Shown one piece after another: positions 1 through 7,631 of a stretch of 64,000 bases of DNA; position 1 is the first letter of the stretch; each line of letters starts with the position of its first letter. Where the stretch lies: NCBI GenBank assembly GCA_021740745.1, contig JAIOZF010000001.1, positions 1-64,000 of the forward strand, in the 5' to 3' direction. The notes under the pieces were generated by a model that was not told the DNA's origin, searched no databases, and saw only the letters and a program-made list of their open reading frames with translations. The stretch comes from Crocinitomicaceae bacterium (GTDB lineage Bacteria > Bacteroidota > Bacteroidia > Flavobacteriales_D > Crocinitomicaceae). The position numbers were made by a program, and so were the translations under genes.

Positions 1-479
1 AGGTCGACATATTTTCGAAAAATATTCTGGTGAATACAATTTTTAACAGCTAAGTATCCGCCATCCAAATAAATTGCTCCCATAATTGCTTCAAAAGCAT
101 TTCCTTCAATTGTTGAAACGTTGATAGAGCGACCGGTATTGTAACGAAGAATCTTTCGAACCTCCATTTTTTCAGCAATTTCTGCTAATGTCTTTCTACT
201 AACAACTTTTGATTTAACTTTCGTCAAATAACCTTCATCTTCTTCCGGAAAACGGTGAAAGAGGTATTCAGCTATCACTGCATCGATAATGGTATCACCA
301 AGAAATTCAAGTCGTTCATTGGAATTTTCATCTGCATTTTTCAGTACAGATTTGTGCGTCACTGCTTTTTCGAAATGTTCTAGCTTCTTTGGTCTATAAC
401 CAAATTTAACCAAAATGAACCGAATGAGCTCAAGTTCGCTTTCAGTCTTCTTTTTCGAAAAGAATGAAAAGGTAGACAA
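1..479 (-). CDS. rnc: Ribonuclease III (3' end cut by window edge)
   Basis: Double-stranded RNA endonuclease used in rRNA and mRNA processing in the cytoplasm. About 159 N-terminal residues are visible and include the family signature NERLEFLGDTIIDAVIAEY, the VTHKS motif before it, and GNAFEAIMGAIYLDGGY, which carries the second group of metal-binding acidic residues. The double-stranded RNA-binding domain would lie beyond the edge. No ATG exists upstream in frame; a TTG immediately follows the fabF stop (TAA-TTG), giving a start LSTFSFFSKKKTE that resembles the basic N-terminal extension of Bacteroidota RNase III. The TTG start is therefore inferred. It is the last visible gene of an acpP-fabF-rnc operon, a common order in this phylum. 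Confidence 0.92.
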   Translation of the reverse strand, partial: MSTFSFFSKKKTESELELIRFILVKFGYRPKKLEHFEKAVTHKSVLKNADENSNERLEFLGDTIIDAVIAEYLFHRFPEEDEGYLTKVKSKVVSRKTLAEIAEKMEVRKILRYNTGRSINVSTIEGNAFEAIMGAIYLDGGYLAVKNCIHQNIFRKYVD

Positions 480-1733
480 TTATCCTTTGAATTTTTTCAC
501 GATCACTGAAGTGTTGTGTCCACCAAACCCAAATGTGTTTGAAATTGCAACATTCACGACTCTGTGTTGTGCTTTATTGAATGTAAAATTCAATTTATTA
601 TCCAACTCTGGATCATCTGTAAAGTGATTAATCGTAGGAGGCACGATATCATTTTTCACTGCTAGAATACAAGCAATAGCTTCGATGGCTCCCGCCGCAC
701 CTAACAAGTGACCTGTCATAGATTTTGTTGAACTAATGTTCAGATTGTACGCGTGTTCACCAAATACTTGTTGAATCGCTTTTACTTCAGCGATATCTCC
801 AAGTGGTGTAGATGTACCGTGCACATTCACATAATCAACTGCAGAAGCGTCAATTTCAGCATCCTCTAAGGCTGAAATCATGGTATTTCTAGCACCAATT
901 CCATCTGGATGAGGAGCTGTAATGTGATAAGCATCACCTGACATTCCACCACCGATTACTTCAGCATAAATTTTTGCACCACGCTTCATTGCATGTTCAT
1001 ATTCTTCAAGAATGATTGCGCCTGATCCTTCACCTAACACAAAACCATCTCTATCCAAATCGAATGGACGAGAAGCTGTTTCTGGAGAATCATTTCTTGT
1101 TGAAAGAGCTTTTAATGCATTAAATCCACCAACACCTACGATGTTAACAGCAGCCTCAGAACCACCTGTTACAAAAGCATCTGCCTTTCCTAAACGGATG
1201 TAGTTGAATGCATCTATTATTGCATTTGTTGAAGATGCACAAGCCGAAACTGTTACATAATTTGGTCCTCTCAAACCATATTTAATGGAAATGTGTCCAG
1301 CAGCGATATCTGCAATCATTTTTGGTATAAAGAACGGATTGAAACGTGGTGTTCCATCTCCTCCAAAAAAGTTTTCACACTCATCTTGGAATGTCTTTAA
1401 ACCACCAATTCCAGATCCCCAGATAACTCCGATACGATCTAAATTTGGGTTTGACTCCATTAACCCAGAGTCAGCCATAGCTTCTGTTGTAGAAACTATG
1501 GCGTACTGAGTAAATTGGTCAATTTTTCTTGCTTCCTTACGATCCATATGCTCTTCAGCATTGAAGTTCTTAATTTCGCAAGCAAATTGTGTTTTGAACA
1601 AAGAAGCATCGAATTGCTGAATTGGAGCAGCACCACTTTTTCCACTGACTAGACCGTCCCAGTATTCAGCTACAGTATTTCCAATGGGCGTAAGGGCACC
1701 TAAACCCGTTACAACAACTCTTTTTAATTCCAT
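480..1733 (-). CDS. fabF: Beta-ketoacyl-ACP synthase II
   Basis: Condensing enzyme of type II fatty acid synthesis: it joins malonyl-ACP to acyl-ACP, extending the chain by two carbons. At 417 aa it has the normal family length. The thiolase-fold catalytic triad is visible: Cys165 in TVSACASS, His305 in VNVHGTSTPLGD and His342 in STKSMTGHLLGAAGA, with the conserved Lys337. The glycine-rich C-terminus (NTFGFGGHNTS) is also present. It lies 36 bases downstream of acpP, its protein partner, and directly upstream of rnc with no gap, so the three are most likely co-transcribed. Confidence 0.97.
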   Translation of the reverse strand: MELKRVVVTGLGALTPIGNTVAEYWDGLVSGKSGAAPIQQFDASLFKTQFACEIKNFNAEEHMDRKEARKIDQFTQYAIVSTTEAMADSGLMESNPNLDRIGVIWGSGIGGLKTFQDECENFFGGDGTPRFNPFFIPKMIADIAAGHISIKYGLRGPNYVTVSACASSTNAIIDAFNYIRLGKADAFVTGGSEAAVNIVGVGGFNALKALSTRNDSPETASRPFDLDRDGFVLGEGSGAIILEEYEHAMKRGAKIYAEVIGGGMSGDAYHITAPHPDGIGARNTMISALEDAEIDASAVDYVNVHGTSTPLGDIAEVKAIQQVFGEHAYNLNISSTKSMTGHLLGAAGAIEAIACILAVKNDIVPPTINHFTDDPELDNKLNFTFNKAQHRVVNVAISNTFGFGGHNTSVIVKKFKG

Positions 1734-1769
1734 ACAGAATTTTCTTTATTCTACAATAATGATCACTAA

Positions 1770-2006
1770 TTAGTTAGCGTTCTCCTCGATATAAGAGATT
1801 GCGTCACCAACTGTTTGAATTTTTTCTGCTTGATCGTCTGGAATAGCAATATTGAATTCTTTTTCGAACTCCATTATCAACTCAACTGTATCCAATGAGT
1901 CAGCTCCTAGATCGTTTGTGAAAGACGCTTCGTGAGAAACTTCACTTTCTTCTACACCCAATTTATCTACGATGATAGAAATTACTTTTGATTTGATGTC
2001 AGACAT
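1770..2006 (-). CDS. acpP: Acyl carrier protein
   Basis: Small acidic carrier (78 aa) that holds growing acyl chains on a 4'-phosphopantetheine arm. The attachment site is Ser37 in the motif [11 protein letters not shown]; the rest is a four-helix acidic protein typical of AcpP. It is first in the acpP-fabF-rnc operon, and a Bacteroidota-type promoter precedes it. Length and sequence match the family throughout. Confidence 0.97.
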   Translation of the reverse strand: MSDIKSKVISIIVDKLGVEESEVSHEASFTNDLGADSLDTVELIMEFEKEFNIAIPDDQAEKIQTVGDAISYIEENAN

Positions 2007-2037
2007 TTCTTCTTATTTTAAAGGTTAATTCAGCCTG

Positions 2038-2067
2038 CAAAGAAAAAAACAATGCGTTAAAAAACAA
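2038..2067 (-). promoter_or_regulatory. Candidate promoter of acpP-fabF-rnc
   Basis: Read on the minus strand, a TTG (2065-2067) is followed after 19 bases by TTTCTTTG (2038-2045). This matches the Bacteroidota -33 TTG / -7 TAnnTTTG layout except for T in place of A at box position 2. It would give a leader of roughly 25 bases before the acpP ATG. Confidence 0.5.
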
Positions 2068-2073
2068 AATTAT

Positions 2074-2742
2074 TTACTTATATAATTCAATTACTTCTGA
2101 ACTATCTTTTCGTTTCAAACTTGGAATTTGTGCCTTTTCGGCAGGAAAGCCCACTGGTATAAGGAGAAACGGACGTTCATTTTCTGGGCGACCTAAAGCT
2201 TTCGTTATGAAATTCATTGGATTTGGTGTGTGTGTTAAAGCGACTAATCCGGCATTATGGACCGCCATTAAGAAAAATCCGGCTGCAATTCCAACTGATT
2301 CTGCCACATAATAGTTGTTTTGTTTCTCTCCATTCGCATCATTTTCATAAATACGTTTCATCAAAACAACAATCCAAGGAGCTACATCAATGAACTCTTT
2401 TTCCCAATTTGTGCCTAACGGTGCTAAATCTTTCAACCATTCTTCACTCATCCTTCCATTGTAAGATTTGAACTCCTCCTCTTCGGCTAATTTTCGCAAT
2501 TCACTCTTCAATTCTTTATTCGAAATTAGGCAAAAGGTCCAAGGTTGTTTGTGTGCACCCGAGGGTGCTGTTGAGGCAGTCATAATAATGTTTTCCATGA
2601 CTTGTTGAGGAACAGGCTTCGAAGAAAAATCACGCACTGATCTTCGGGTATCAGCCCATTTAAGAAAATTTTCTGATCGTTCTAGTATTTCTTGCTCCGA
2701 ATATTGTTGGCCCGTATAGGGTTCGAATTCATTTGTTTTCAT
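2074..2742 (-). CDS. Nitroreductase family protein
   Basis: FMN-dependent oxidoreductase of the nitroreductase fold, 222 aa. The FMN phosphate-binding start TRRSVRDFSSKPVP lies near residue 32, followed by TAPSGAHKQPWTF and a C-terminal LIPVGFPAEKAQIP. The N-terminal part and the APSGAHKQPW segment resemble the iodotyrosine dehalogenase-like branch, but the natural substrate cannot be told from sequence. It is transcribed away from purN across a short shared intergenic region; a TATATTTA box on the minus strand at 2769-2776 could be its -7 element. It is a single-gene unit pointing towards acpP. Confidence 0.9.
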   Translation of the reverse strand: MKTNEFEPYTGQQYSEQEILERSENFLKWADTRRSVRDFSSKPVPQQVMENIIMTASTAPSGAHKQPWTFCLISNKELKSELRKLAEEEEFKSYNGRMSEEWLKDLAPLGTNWEKEFIDVAPWIVVLMKRIYENDANGEKQNNYYVAESVGIAAGFFLMAVHNAGLVALTHTPNPMNFITKALGRPENERPFLLIPVGFPAEKAQIPSLKRKDSSEVIELYK

Positions 2743-2788
2743 TCACTGCAATTTTTAAAATCAACACCTAAATATACAGGATACTTAC

Positions 2789-2796
2789 TAACTTTG
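2789..2796 (+). promoter_or_regulatory. -7 box of purN (TAACTTTG)
   Basis: A perfect TAnnTTTG box ends four bases before the purN ATG at 2801. With the usual distance of box to start site, transcription would begin at or next to the ATG, giving a leaderless or nearly leaderless mRNA. No clear TTG is seen at the expected -33 position. Confidence 0.55.
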
Positions 2797-2800
2797 CACG

Positions 2801-3400
2801 ATGGCAAAAATTCGTATCGCTTTATTCGCTTCTGGAAATGGAAGCAATGCAATGAACCTCATTCGTCATTTCGCTTCTAATACTTCAGTAGAAGTTGCTT
2901 TCGTGTTGTCGAACAAGGCTGATGCAGGAATTGTAAAAAGTGCCTCCTCAAAAGGAATTGAAACACTTGTTTTTACCAATGAAGAAGTCGCAGATGGTGA
3001 GTTTTTAGTCAATGTTTGCTCAAAATATTCGATAGATTTTATAGTTCTTGCTGGTTATTTACGTTTAATTCCAGCTCAACTCATACAGGCTTTTCCAGAA
3101 AGAATCATCAATATCCATCCGGCACTTTTGCCTAAATACGGTGGTAAAAATATGTACGGCGATAAGGTTCACCAAGCAATTGTAGACGCGAACGAAACAG
3201 AAACTGGCATAACTATTCATTTTGTCAATGAGCAATTTGACAAGGGGAAAATTATCGCGCAATATGTTTGTCCTGTTCATCCAACTGATTCAATTGACGA
3301 TGTTCGTGAGAATGTTCAACACTTAGAACATACGTTTTTTCCATTTGTAGTGGAGAAGGTTATCAAAGAATTGAAATTTGCACCTCGACGGGCTCGGTGA
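2801..3400 (+). CDS. purN: Phosphoribosylglycinamide formyltransferase (GART)
   Basis: Third step of purine synthesis: transfers a formyl group from 10-formyl-tetrahydrofolate to GAR in the cytoplasm. The phosphate-binding motif SGNGSN is at residues 11-16, the catalytic Asn104 and His106 lie in NIHPALLPKYGGKNMYG, and the catalytic Asp148 in EQFDKGKII. At 199 aa it is slightly longer than the fold needs: the last residues (PRRAR) are encoded by a GC-rich stretch, CCTCGACGGGCTCGGTGACC, unlike the surrounding AT-rich sequence, which also supplies the TGA stop. That suggests the natural C-terminus was replaced by a short interspersed repeat. Confidence 0.95.
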   Translation: MAKIRIALFASGNGSNAMNLIRHFASNTSVEVAFVLSNKADAGIVKSASSKGIETLVFTNEEVADGEFLVNVCSKYSIDFIVLAGYLRLIPAQLIQAFPERIINIHPALLPKYGGKNMYGDKVHQAIVDANETETGITIHFVNEQFDKGKIIAQYVCPVHPTDSIDDVRENVQHLEHTFFPFVVEKVIKELKFAPRRAR

Positions 3401-3471
3401 CCAATTAGAGGATTTGATTGATATTAAAATTCGAAGATTTGATATGTGTATTTTATTAAAAACAATTAATC

Positions 3472-4062
3472 ATGGGAGAATTTTTTGGAGGTTTTAATTG
3501 GGGTGATTTGTTCAAAGCTTCGACGGTTTTATTCGCTGTAATTGATATTGTTGGCTCGGTTCCGATTATCATTAAATTAAAGGAAACTTCTGGATCCATT
3601 AATGAATTACGCACAAGTTTGGTGTCTTTTGGGATTATGATTGGTTTCTTAATCCTTGGAGAAAGCATCTTAAAATTATTTGGTGTAACGATTGAAGCGT
3701 TCGCTGTAGCGGGTGCCCTTATTCTTTTTGCAATGGCACTGGAAATGATTTTAGGAGTTCGACTGTTTAGGGATGAAGTGACTGGTAAAACAGCGAGCAT
3801 AGTCCCTTTGGCCTTTCCCATTATTGCTGGTGCAGGAACTATGACAACACTCGTTTCACTAAAAGCAGAATTTGCTCAAATCAACATTCTCTTAGCAATT
3901 TTAATCAATATCATCATCGTTTTCATTGTATTGAAGTTGACTAGAAGAATTGAAAATCTGTTGGGAGAAGGTGGAATCGCCATCCTTAAAAAAGTCTTCG
4001 GGATTATTCTTTTGGCGATTGCTATCAAGTTGTTTACGACTAACTTACAAGCACTGATGTAG
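3472..4062 (+). CDS. MarC family integral membrane protein
   Basis: Inner-membrane protein of 196 aa with about six hydrophobic segments. Family features are the early FDIVGSVPI-type segment (here FAVIDIVGSVPIIIKL, about residues 22-37), the central FAVAGALILFAMALEMILG and the PLAFPIIAGAGTMTTLVSL segment in the second half, which mirrors the first half as in other MarC/YhgN/SnatA proteins. Transport of small molecules such as amino acids has been proposed for relatives, but the substrate here is unknown. It stands alone, converging on the MORN-repeat gene with only 45 bases between the stops. Confidence 0.9.
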   Translation: MGEFFGGFNWGDLFKASTVLFAVIDIVGSVPIIIKLKETSGSINELRTSLVSFGIMIGFLILGESILKLFGVTIEAFAVAGALILFAMALEMILGVRLFRDEVTGKTASIVPLAFPIIAGAGTMTTLVSLKAEFAQINILLAILINIIIVFIVLKLTRRIENLLGEGGIAILKKVFGIILLAIAIKLFTTNLQALM

Positions 4063-4107
4063 GATAAACTAATTTAAGAAATTCAACATTTGAAAATTTG
4101 AATTATT

Positions 4108-5820
4108 TTATCTTGGACTAAAACCTCCTCCAGTTGACGTTTTTTCTTTGATGACTTCCATCCCAAATTCAAAAGTCTTAGTGACAATTGCTTTACCTTT
4201 TTCGTCATAAAGAACAAACTTACCGTGCTTCAAGCCGTTTTGGTATTCCATTTCTTGTAAAAGCTTACCGCGACGGTCGTACTGCTTCATTGAGCCATGA
4301 AGTTCACCTTCCTTGTAATTGGAAACAACAGCCGGTATGCGCGCTCCTGGATAGTAAGCAATCCATTCTCCATCCTTGTTGCCATCTTTGTAATTCCCTT
4401 CTTCTGTCTTTTTGAAATCTTTATCAGAATATGAAATTGCGTGACCATGCTGGCGACTATCCAAACGAACGCGTTTTTTCATGATACCGTAATCCACTTT
4501 CGATTTCTCTTTAAAAATCTTGTAGGTCACTACATCTTTAGGTTTTCCATTCTCAAAATAATCGGTCCATTCACCTACTTTTAAGTTTGATTTATATTTA
4601 CCCGATAATTTCAGTTTCCCTGTTGGATAGTATGATAACCACGCTCCTTGCATCTGACCATTTTTAAAGGTCGCACTGTTTTTCAAGTTACCATTTTCCC
4701 AATAGTTGAGCCATTCGCCTTCCTCTTTACCATTCAAGTATTCACCACTCATTAGTAAAGTTCCATCCTCATACCACGTTTGCCATTTGCCGTTTTTCTC
4801 ATCATTAGCAAATGTTCCTTCTTTGAATTTACTGCCGTTAATGTATAAATATGTCCATTGCCCAGATCTCTTCCCTTCCGAATAATGCGCTGTATAAGAC
4901 AATTCACCAGTTGGAAACCAGTATGTCCACGAACCATGTTGTAAATCATCTTTAAATGTCCCTTCCTGGTCGCGCTGACCTTTGTTTGTGTACCATGTCC
5001 AAACGCCTTTTTTCTTTCCGTTTTCGTAAATTCCCTTCACGTTTAACTGACCAGAATCGTAGTAATAGCTATAATCACCATTTAACACTCCGTTTTTGTA
5101 ATTGGAAATTTTTTCAGTTTGACCTGTATAGTACATGTAGGTCCAAGTTGAATCTTTCTCACCACTATCGAAAAAGCCTGTTAGAGTTGGATAACCGTAA
5201 ATGCTGATTTCTTCAAATGGTCCGTCTTTTAAACCATCTTTGTAATTGTACCATTCTTTAACTCGACCTGTGTTGTAAAAAGTCGTTAACTCTCCAATTC
5301 CATTGGTTACAGTTTGGGTATGCAGTGAATCGGGCAACCAAAAAGAAACGATATAATTTACACCTAGTTTTGTTTCTTCGATTGATTTTTCTCTACCATC
5401 AAAATAGTAGTATTTCCAAGAACCTACTGGTTCATTCATTTTATAGTGCCCTTCAATGGAAAGTTTACCGTTTTCGTGCCATTCACGGTACACACTATCT
5501 TGCCGACCCATATAGAAATAACCTTCTTGTTTGGGTTTTTCATTTGGGTAATAAAACATTACTTTGCCTTGCAATTGTTCCTTGTAATAATTGCGTTCTT
5601 CTTCCAACACGCCTAGACGATCGTAGTACAGCCACTTTCCATGTTTATCCGACGTTGCGCCAAGTTCGTCCACATAATAGCACCCATTCGCTTGAATTTG
5701 TGTTCGATTGAAATCCCAATAAAGTGTTACCTTTTTAGAAAGATTTTCCTTTTTAATTTCTTGCGAAAAAACAATAAGAGCGGAGGAAAATACGATGGAA
5801 AGTATAAGTAGAAAGCGCAT
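4108..5820 (-). CDS. Secreted MORN/YwqK-type repeat protein
   Basis: 570 aa: a signal peptide (MRFLLILSIVFSSALIVFSQ) followed by some twenty consecutive units of the pattern G-x-W-x-x-Y/W-x-x-x-G-x-x-x-x-x-G-x-Y-x-x-G. These are the short beta-hairpin units of MORN and YwqK-type proteins, which often read ENGKKKGVWTWYTNKGQ. Such proteins in Bacteroidota are exported to the periplasm or outer membrane; their role is not known, and automatic names of the kind 'YwqK antitoxin' are not supported by any toxin gene nearby. No catalytic residues are evident. Single-gene unit. Confidence 0.8.
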   Translation of the reverse strand: MRFLLILSIVFSSALIVFSQEIKKENLSKKVTLYWDFNRTQIQANGCYYVDELGATSDKHGKWLYYDRLGVLEEERNYYKEQLQGKVMFYYPNEKPKQEGYFYMGRQDSVYREWHENGKLSIEGHYKMNEPVGSWKYYYFDGREKSIEETKLGVNYIVSFWLPDSLHTQTVTNGIGELTTFYNTGRVKEWYNYKDGLKDGPFEEISIYGYPTLTGFFDSGEKDSTWTYMYYTGQTEKISNYKNGVLNGDYSYYYDSGQLNVKGIYENGKKKGVWTWYTNKGQRDQEGTFKDDLQHGSWTYWFPTGELSYTAHYSEGKRSGQWTYLYINGSKFKEGTFANDEKNGKWQTWYEDGTLLMSGEYLNGKEEGEWLNYWENGNLKNSATFKNGQMQGAWLSYYPTGKLKLSGKYKSNLKVGEWTDYFENGKPKDVVTYKIFKEKSKVDYGIMKKRVRLDSRQHGHAISYSDKDFKKTEEGNYKDGNKDGEWIAYYPGARIPAVVSNYKEGELHGSMKQYDRRGKLLQEMEYQNGLKHGKFVLYDEKGKAIVTKTFEFGMEVIKEKTSTGGGFSPR

Positions 5821-5859
5821 GTAAAAAAATTTAATTCATAACCCAGAGAGTGTTATTCG

Positions 5860-6507
5860 TTACACTCCCATTGCCCCTTGAATAATCAAAACAATAGCGA
5901 ACAAAACAAAAACAATTCCAATCAGGTGGTTCAAAGCAACAAGTAGTTTATCAGTAACAAGTGGTCTCAATTTCTTTGCTCCAAATATTTTTAAAAGGTC
6001 AAATGAAAAAAATGTGACAAGAATTACACCTAAGAAAAACAAAATCGAAGCTTCTTGTGGATCATTTGAAGCAGAATTCTTTGTACCCAGCGTCATGACA
6101 CTAAACCAATAAAAAATAACCAAAGGATTCGCCATGTTCAATAAAAATCCCTTAAGCGCTAAAAGCACGTAATCACCGACTTTTTGGACAGGATTCCCAA
6201 TAGCGTCTACTTCTATTTTTTTAGGTTTTTTAAAAAACGTTACTATGCCGTAAACGAAAAAAAGTACTCCTCCAATAATTTTCAATAAATGTTGATTATC
6301 GCCTTTTGCAAGGGCTGAAACTTCAGAATAAAAGACAAAAGCGATTAGGATGTAAATAATATCGCTTATTAAAACTCCAAGATCTACAGCAAGTGCAGAA
6401 CGCACTCCACGGCGTATGCTTGTTTCAAGAAGAACGAAGAATACTGGACCTATCATTATGCTCAAAACAAATCCAGTTACAATACCTTTTAAAATAAGCT
6501 CGCCCAC
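5860..6507 (-). CDS. LysE family translocator
   Basis: Inner-membrane exporter of the LysE/RhtB superfamily with about six membrane segments. The family hallmark GIVTGFVLSIMIGPVFFVLLETSIRRG is spread over the first 35 residues, and NMANPLVIFYWFSVM follows near the middle. Members export amino acids or related small molecules; the substrate is not predictable. The reading frame stays open up to a TTG at 6534, but a TATTTTTG promoter box lies inside that extension (6524-6531), so the GTG at 6507 is chosen as start. It gives 215 aa beginning GELILKGIVTG, the usual family N-terminus. Confidence 0.85.
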   Translation of the reverse strand: MGELILKGIVTGFVLSIMIGPVFFVLLETSIRRGVRSALAVDLGVLISDIIYILIAFVFYSEVSALAKGDNQHLLKIIGGVLFFVYGIVTFFKKPKKIEVDAIGNPVQKVGDYVLLALKGFLLNMANPLVIFYWFSVMTLGTKNSASNDPQEASILFFLGVILVTFFSFDLLKIFGAKKLRPLVTDKLLVALNHLIGIVFVLFAIVLIIQGAMGV

Positions 6508-6523
6508 TATATAAGTCTTTTTA

Positions 6524-6531
6524 CAAAAATA
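6524..6531 (-). promoter_or_regulatory. -7 box of the LysE-family gene (TATTTTTG)
   Basis: Minus-strand match to TAnnTTTG, about 17 bases upstream of the GTG start at 6507. It decides against the longer TTG start at 6534. No TTG at the ideal -33 spacing was found. Confidence 0.45.
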
Positions 6532-6634
6532 CAATTTCAGTCAAGATTGAGGCTAAGAAAATCCATTCTCTCTTGAAAAAATGAAAAAAACAAGATGTTT
6601 TCTAACAAATCATTAAAATATTTAGGAAGTTGTT

Positions 6635-6642
6635 TACCTTTG
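6635..6642 (+). promoter_or_regulatory. -7 box (TACCTTTG) of the gene at 6687
   Basis: Matches TAnnTTTG, 44 bases before the ATG at 6687. It rules out an earlier in-frame start at 6630, which lies upstream of it. Confidence 0.5.
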
Positions 6643-6686
6643 CATGCAACAAAGAACAAAGTTCTGAACTGATTTTATTGAACATT

Positions 6687-7046
6687 ATGAAACTTGCAGC
6701 AGCAAATAAGAAGTTAGACGCGATCATCGAAAAGGTGGAGAAGAAAGGATTTAAGGCCGATAAATTAATTGAGGACTTGAAAGAACTTCGCGAATACGCA
6801 TTAAAAGAACAAGATCCGTTGGTGACTAAAGTTTTGCGTTTGACGTATGAATTTTTATCAGATCGTGATGGTTTTGATGTACAAGCACAGCACGAAGAAG
6901 ATGAAGAAGGGAATGAATATCCTATCGAAATCGAGGAAAAAGAAAATTTGTTGTATTTGCTGAACTTATTGAAAAATGCAGAACACAAAATCAACCGTGA
7001 GGAGATTAAAGATTACCGTTCAGCTTTGAAATTAGAATTATATTAA
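6687..7046 (+). CDS. Small acidic alpha-helical protein, unknown function
   Basis: 119 aa from the ATG at 6687. It is highly charged and predicted helical, beginning MKLAAANKKLDAIIEKVEKK, with an acidic stretch HEEDEEGNEYPIEIEEKEN in the middle and a final helix ending in LKLELY. No signal peptide, membrane segment or catalytic motif is seen, so a cytoplasmic location is likely. I do not recognise the family. Its own promoter (TACCTTTG at 6635) and a strong terminator directly after the stop mark it as a single-gene transcript. Confidence 0.75.
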   Translation: MKLAAANKKLDAIIEKVEKKGFKADKLIEDLKELREYALKEQDPLVTKVLRLTYEFLSDRDGFDVQAQHEEDEEGNEYPIEIEEKENLLYLLNLLKNAEHKINREEIKDYRSALKLELY

Positions 7047-7070
7047 TATTCAACTCCAAGATATAAAAGG

Positions 7071-7099
7071 CACTCACAGTTTTGTGAGTGTTTTTTTTT
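7071..7099 (+). terminator. Rho-independent terminator
   Basis: Perfect 8-bp stem CACTCACA (7071-7078) / TGTGAGTG (7083-7090) with a 4-base loop followed by nine T. It ends the transcript of the gene at 6687-7046. Confidence 0.9.
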
Positions 7100-7631
7100 G
7101 TCATTGACCCAACCATTTTATTTCATTTTACGTCTTCTAGTAGTTGGAACAAAAACGATTGTTCAACACTGGTTTTATTTTCCCTTGCAGGTACCTGAAA
7201 AGAATCCAACCTCTTACCGACTCTACAGGGTCGTTTTCTGGGTTCTTTTCAGGTTTTTTTTAAGAGCTTACTCCCAAAATAATGTATTCGATTATCGCTT
7301 ATAAACTTTAAGAAATCTCTTACTTTTTTTCCAAAGCAAAAAAAAGTAAGCAAAAAAGTGCTTTTCACAATTCATCCAAGGAATTTTCCGACTCTCCGCT
7401 CTGCTCCGAACGGAACCGCCGATAAAGCTCACGTTTTAGTTTTATCCATCAGATGCATATTATTTATTTGAAAATCATAGTAATCAATAATTTTCTGGGT
7501 TAGGTCGCTTTACGTCCTAATTCTGCGGATGAATTGTCATTCGATCATTCCCCCCGCGTCAAATGAACTTGTATGACACTTTTTTTCTATTTAACGATGA
7601 ATTACAATACTTGAAAACAATCATTAAAATT
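7100..7631. other. Gene-free region with nested inverted repeats
   Basis: About 530 bases without a convincing gene. Besides the hairpin at 7193-7261 it holds a perfect 12-bp inverted repeat, CTTACTTTTTTT / AAAAAAAGTAAG, around 7319-7350, and a perfect 11-bp inverted repeat, ACAATTCATCC (7367-7377) / GGATGAATTGT (7527-7537), spaced by 149 bases. The latter encloses a locally GC-richer stretch. The short frames in it look random. It may be a remnant of a repeat element or harbour a structured RNA. Confidence 0.5.
7193..7261 (+). terminator. Large hairpin with T-run (terminator-like)
   Basis: ACCTGAAAAGAATCC (7193-7207) pairs with GGGTTCTTTTCAGGT (7240-7254), 14 of 15 Watson-Crick plus one G-U. 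Inside it lies a second small stem CGAC (7218-7221) / GTCG (7230-7233), and eight T follow (7254-7261). No coding gene ends here, so it could end a non-coding RNA starting after 7100. Confidence 0.5.

Noticed and set aside
4108-5820. Toxin-antitoxin pair from the YwqK-like similarity
   Set aside because: No toxin gene is adjacent, and the repeats are ordinary MORN-type units behind a signal peptide.
6630-6686. Longer N-terminus of the small acidic protein
   Set aside because: The earlier start lies upstream of the TACCTTTG promoter box; ATG 6687 gives a better protein start.
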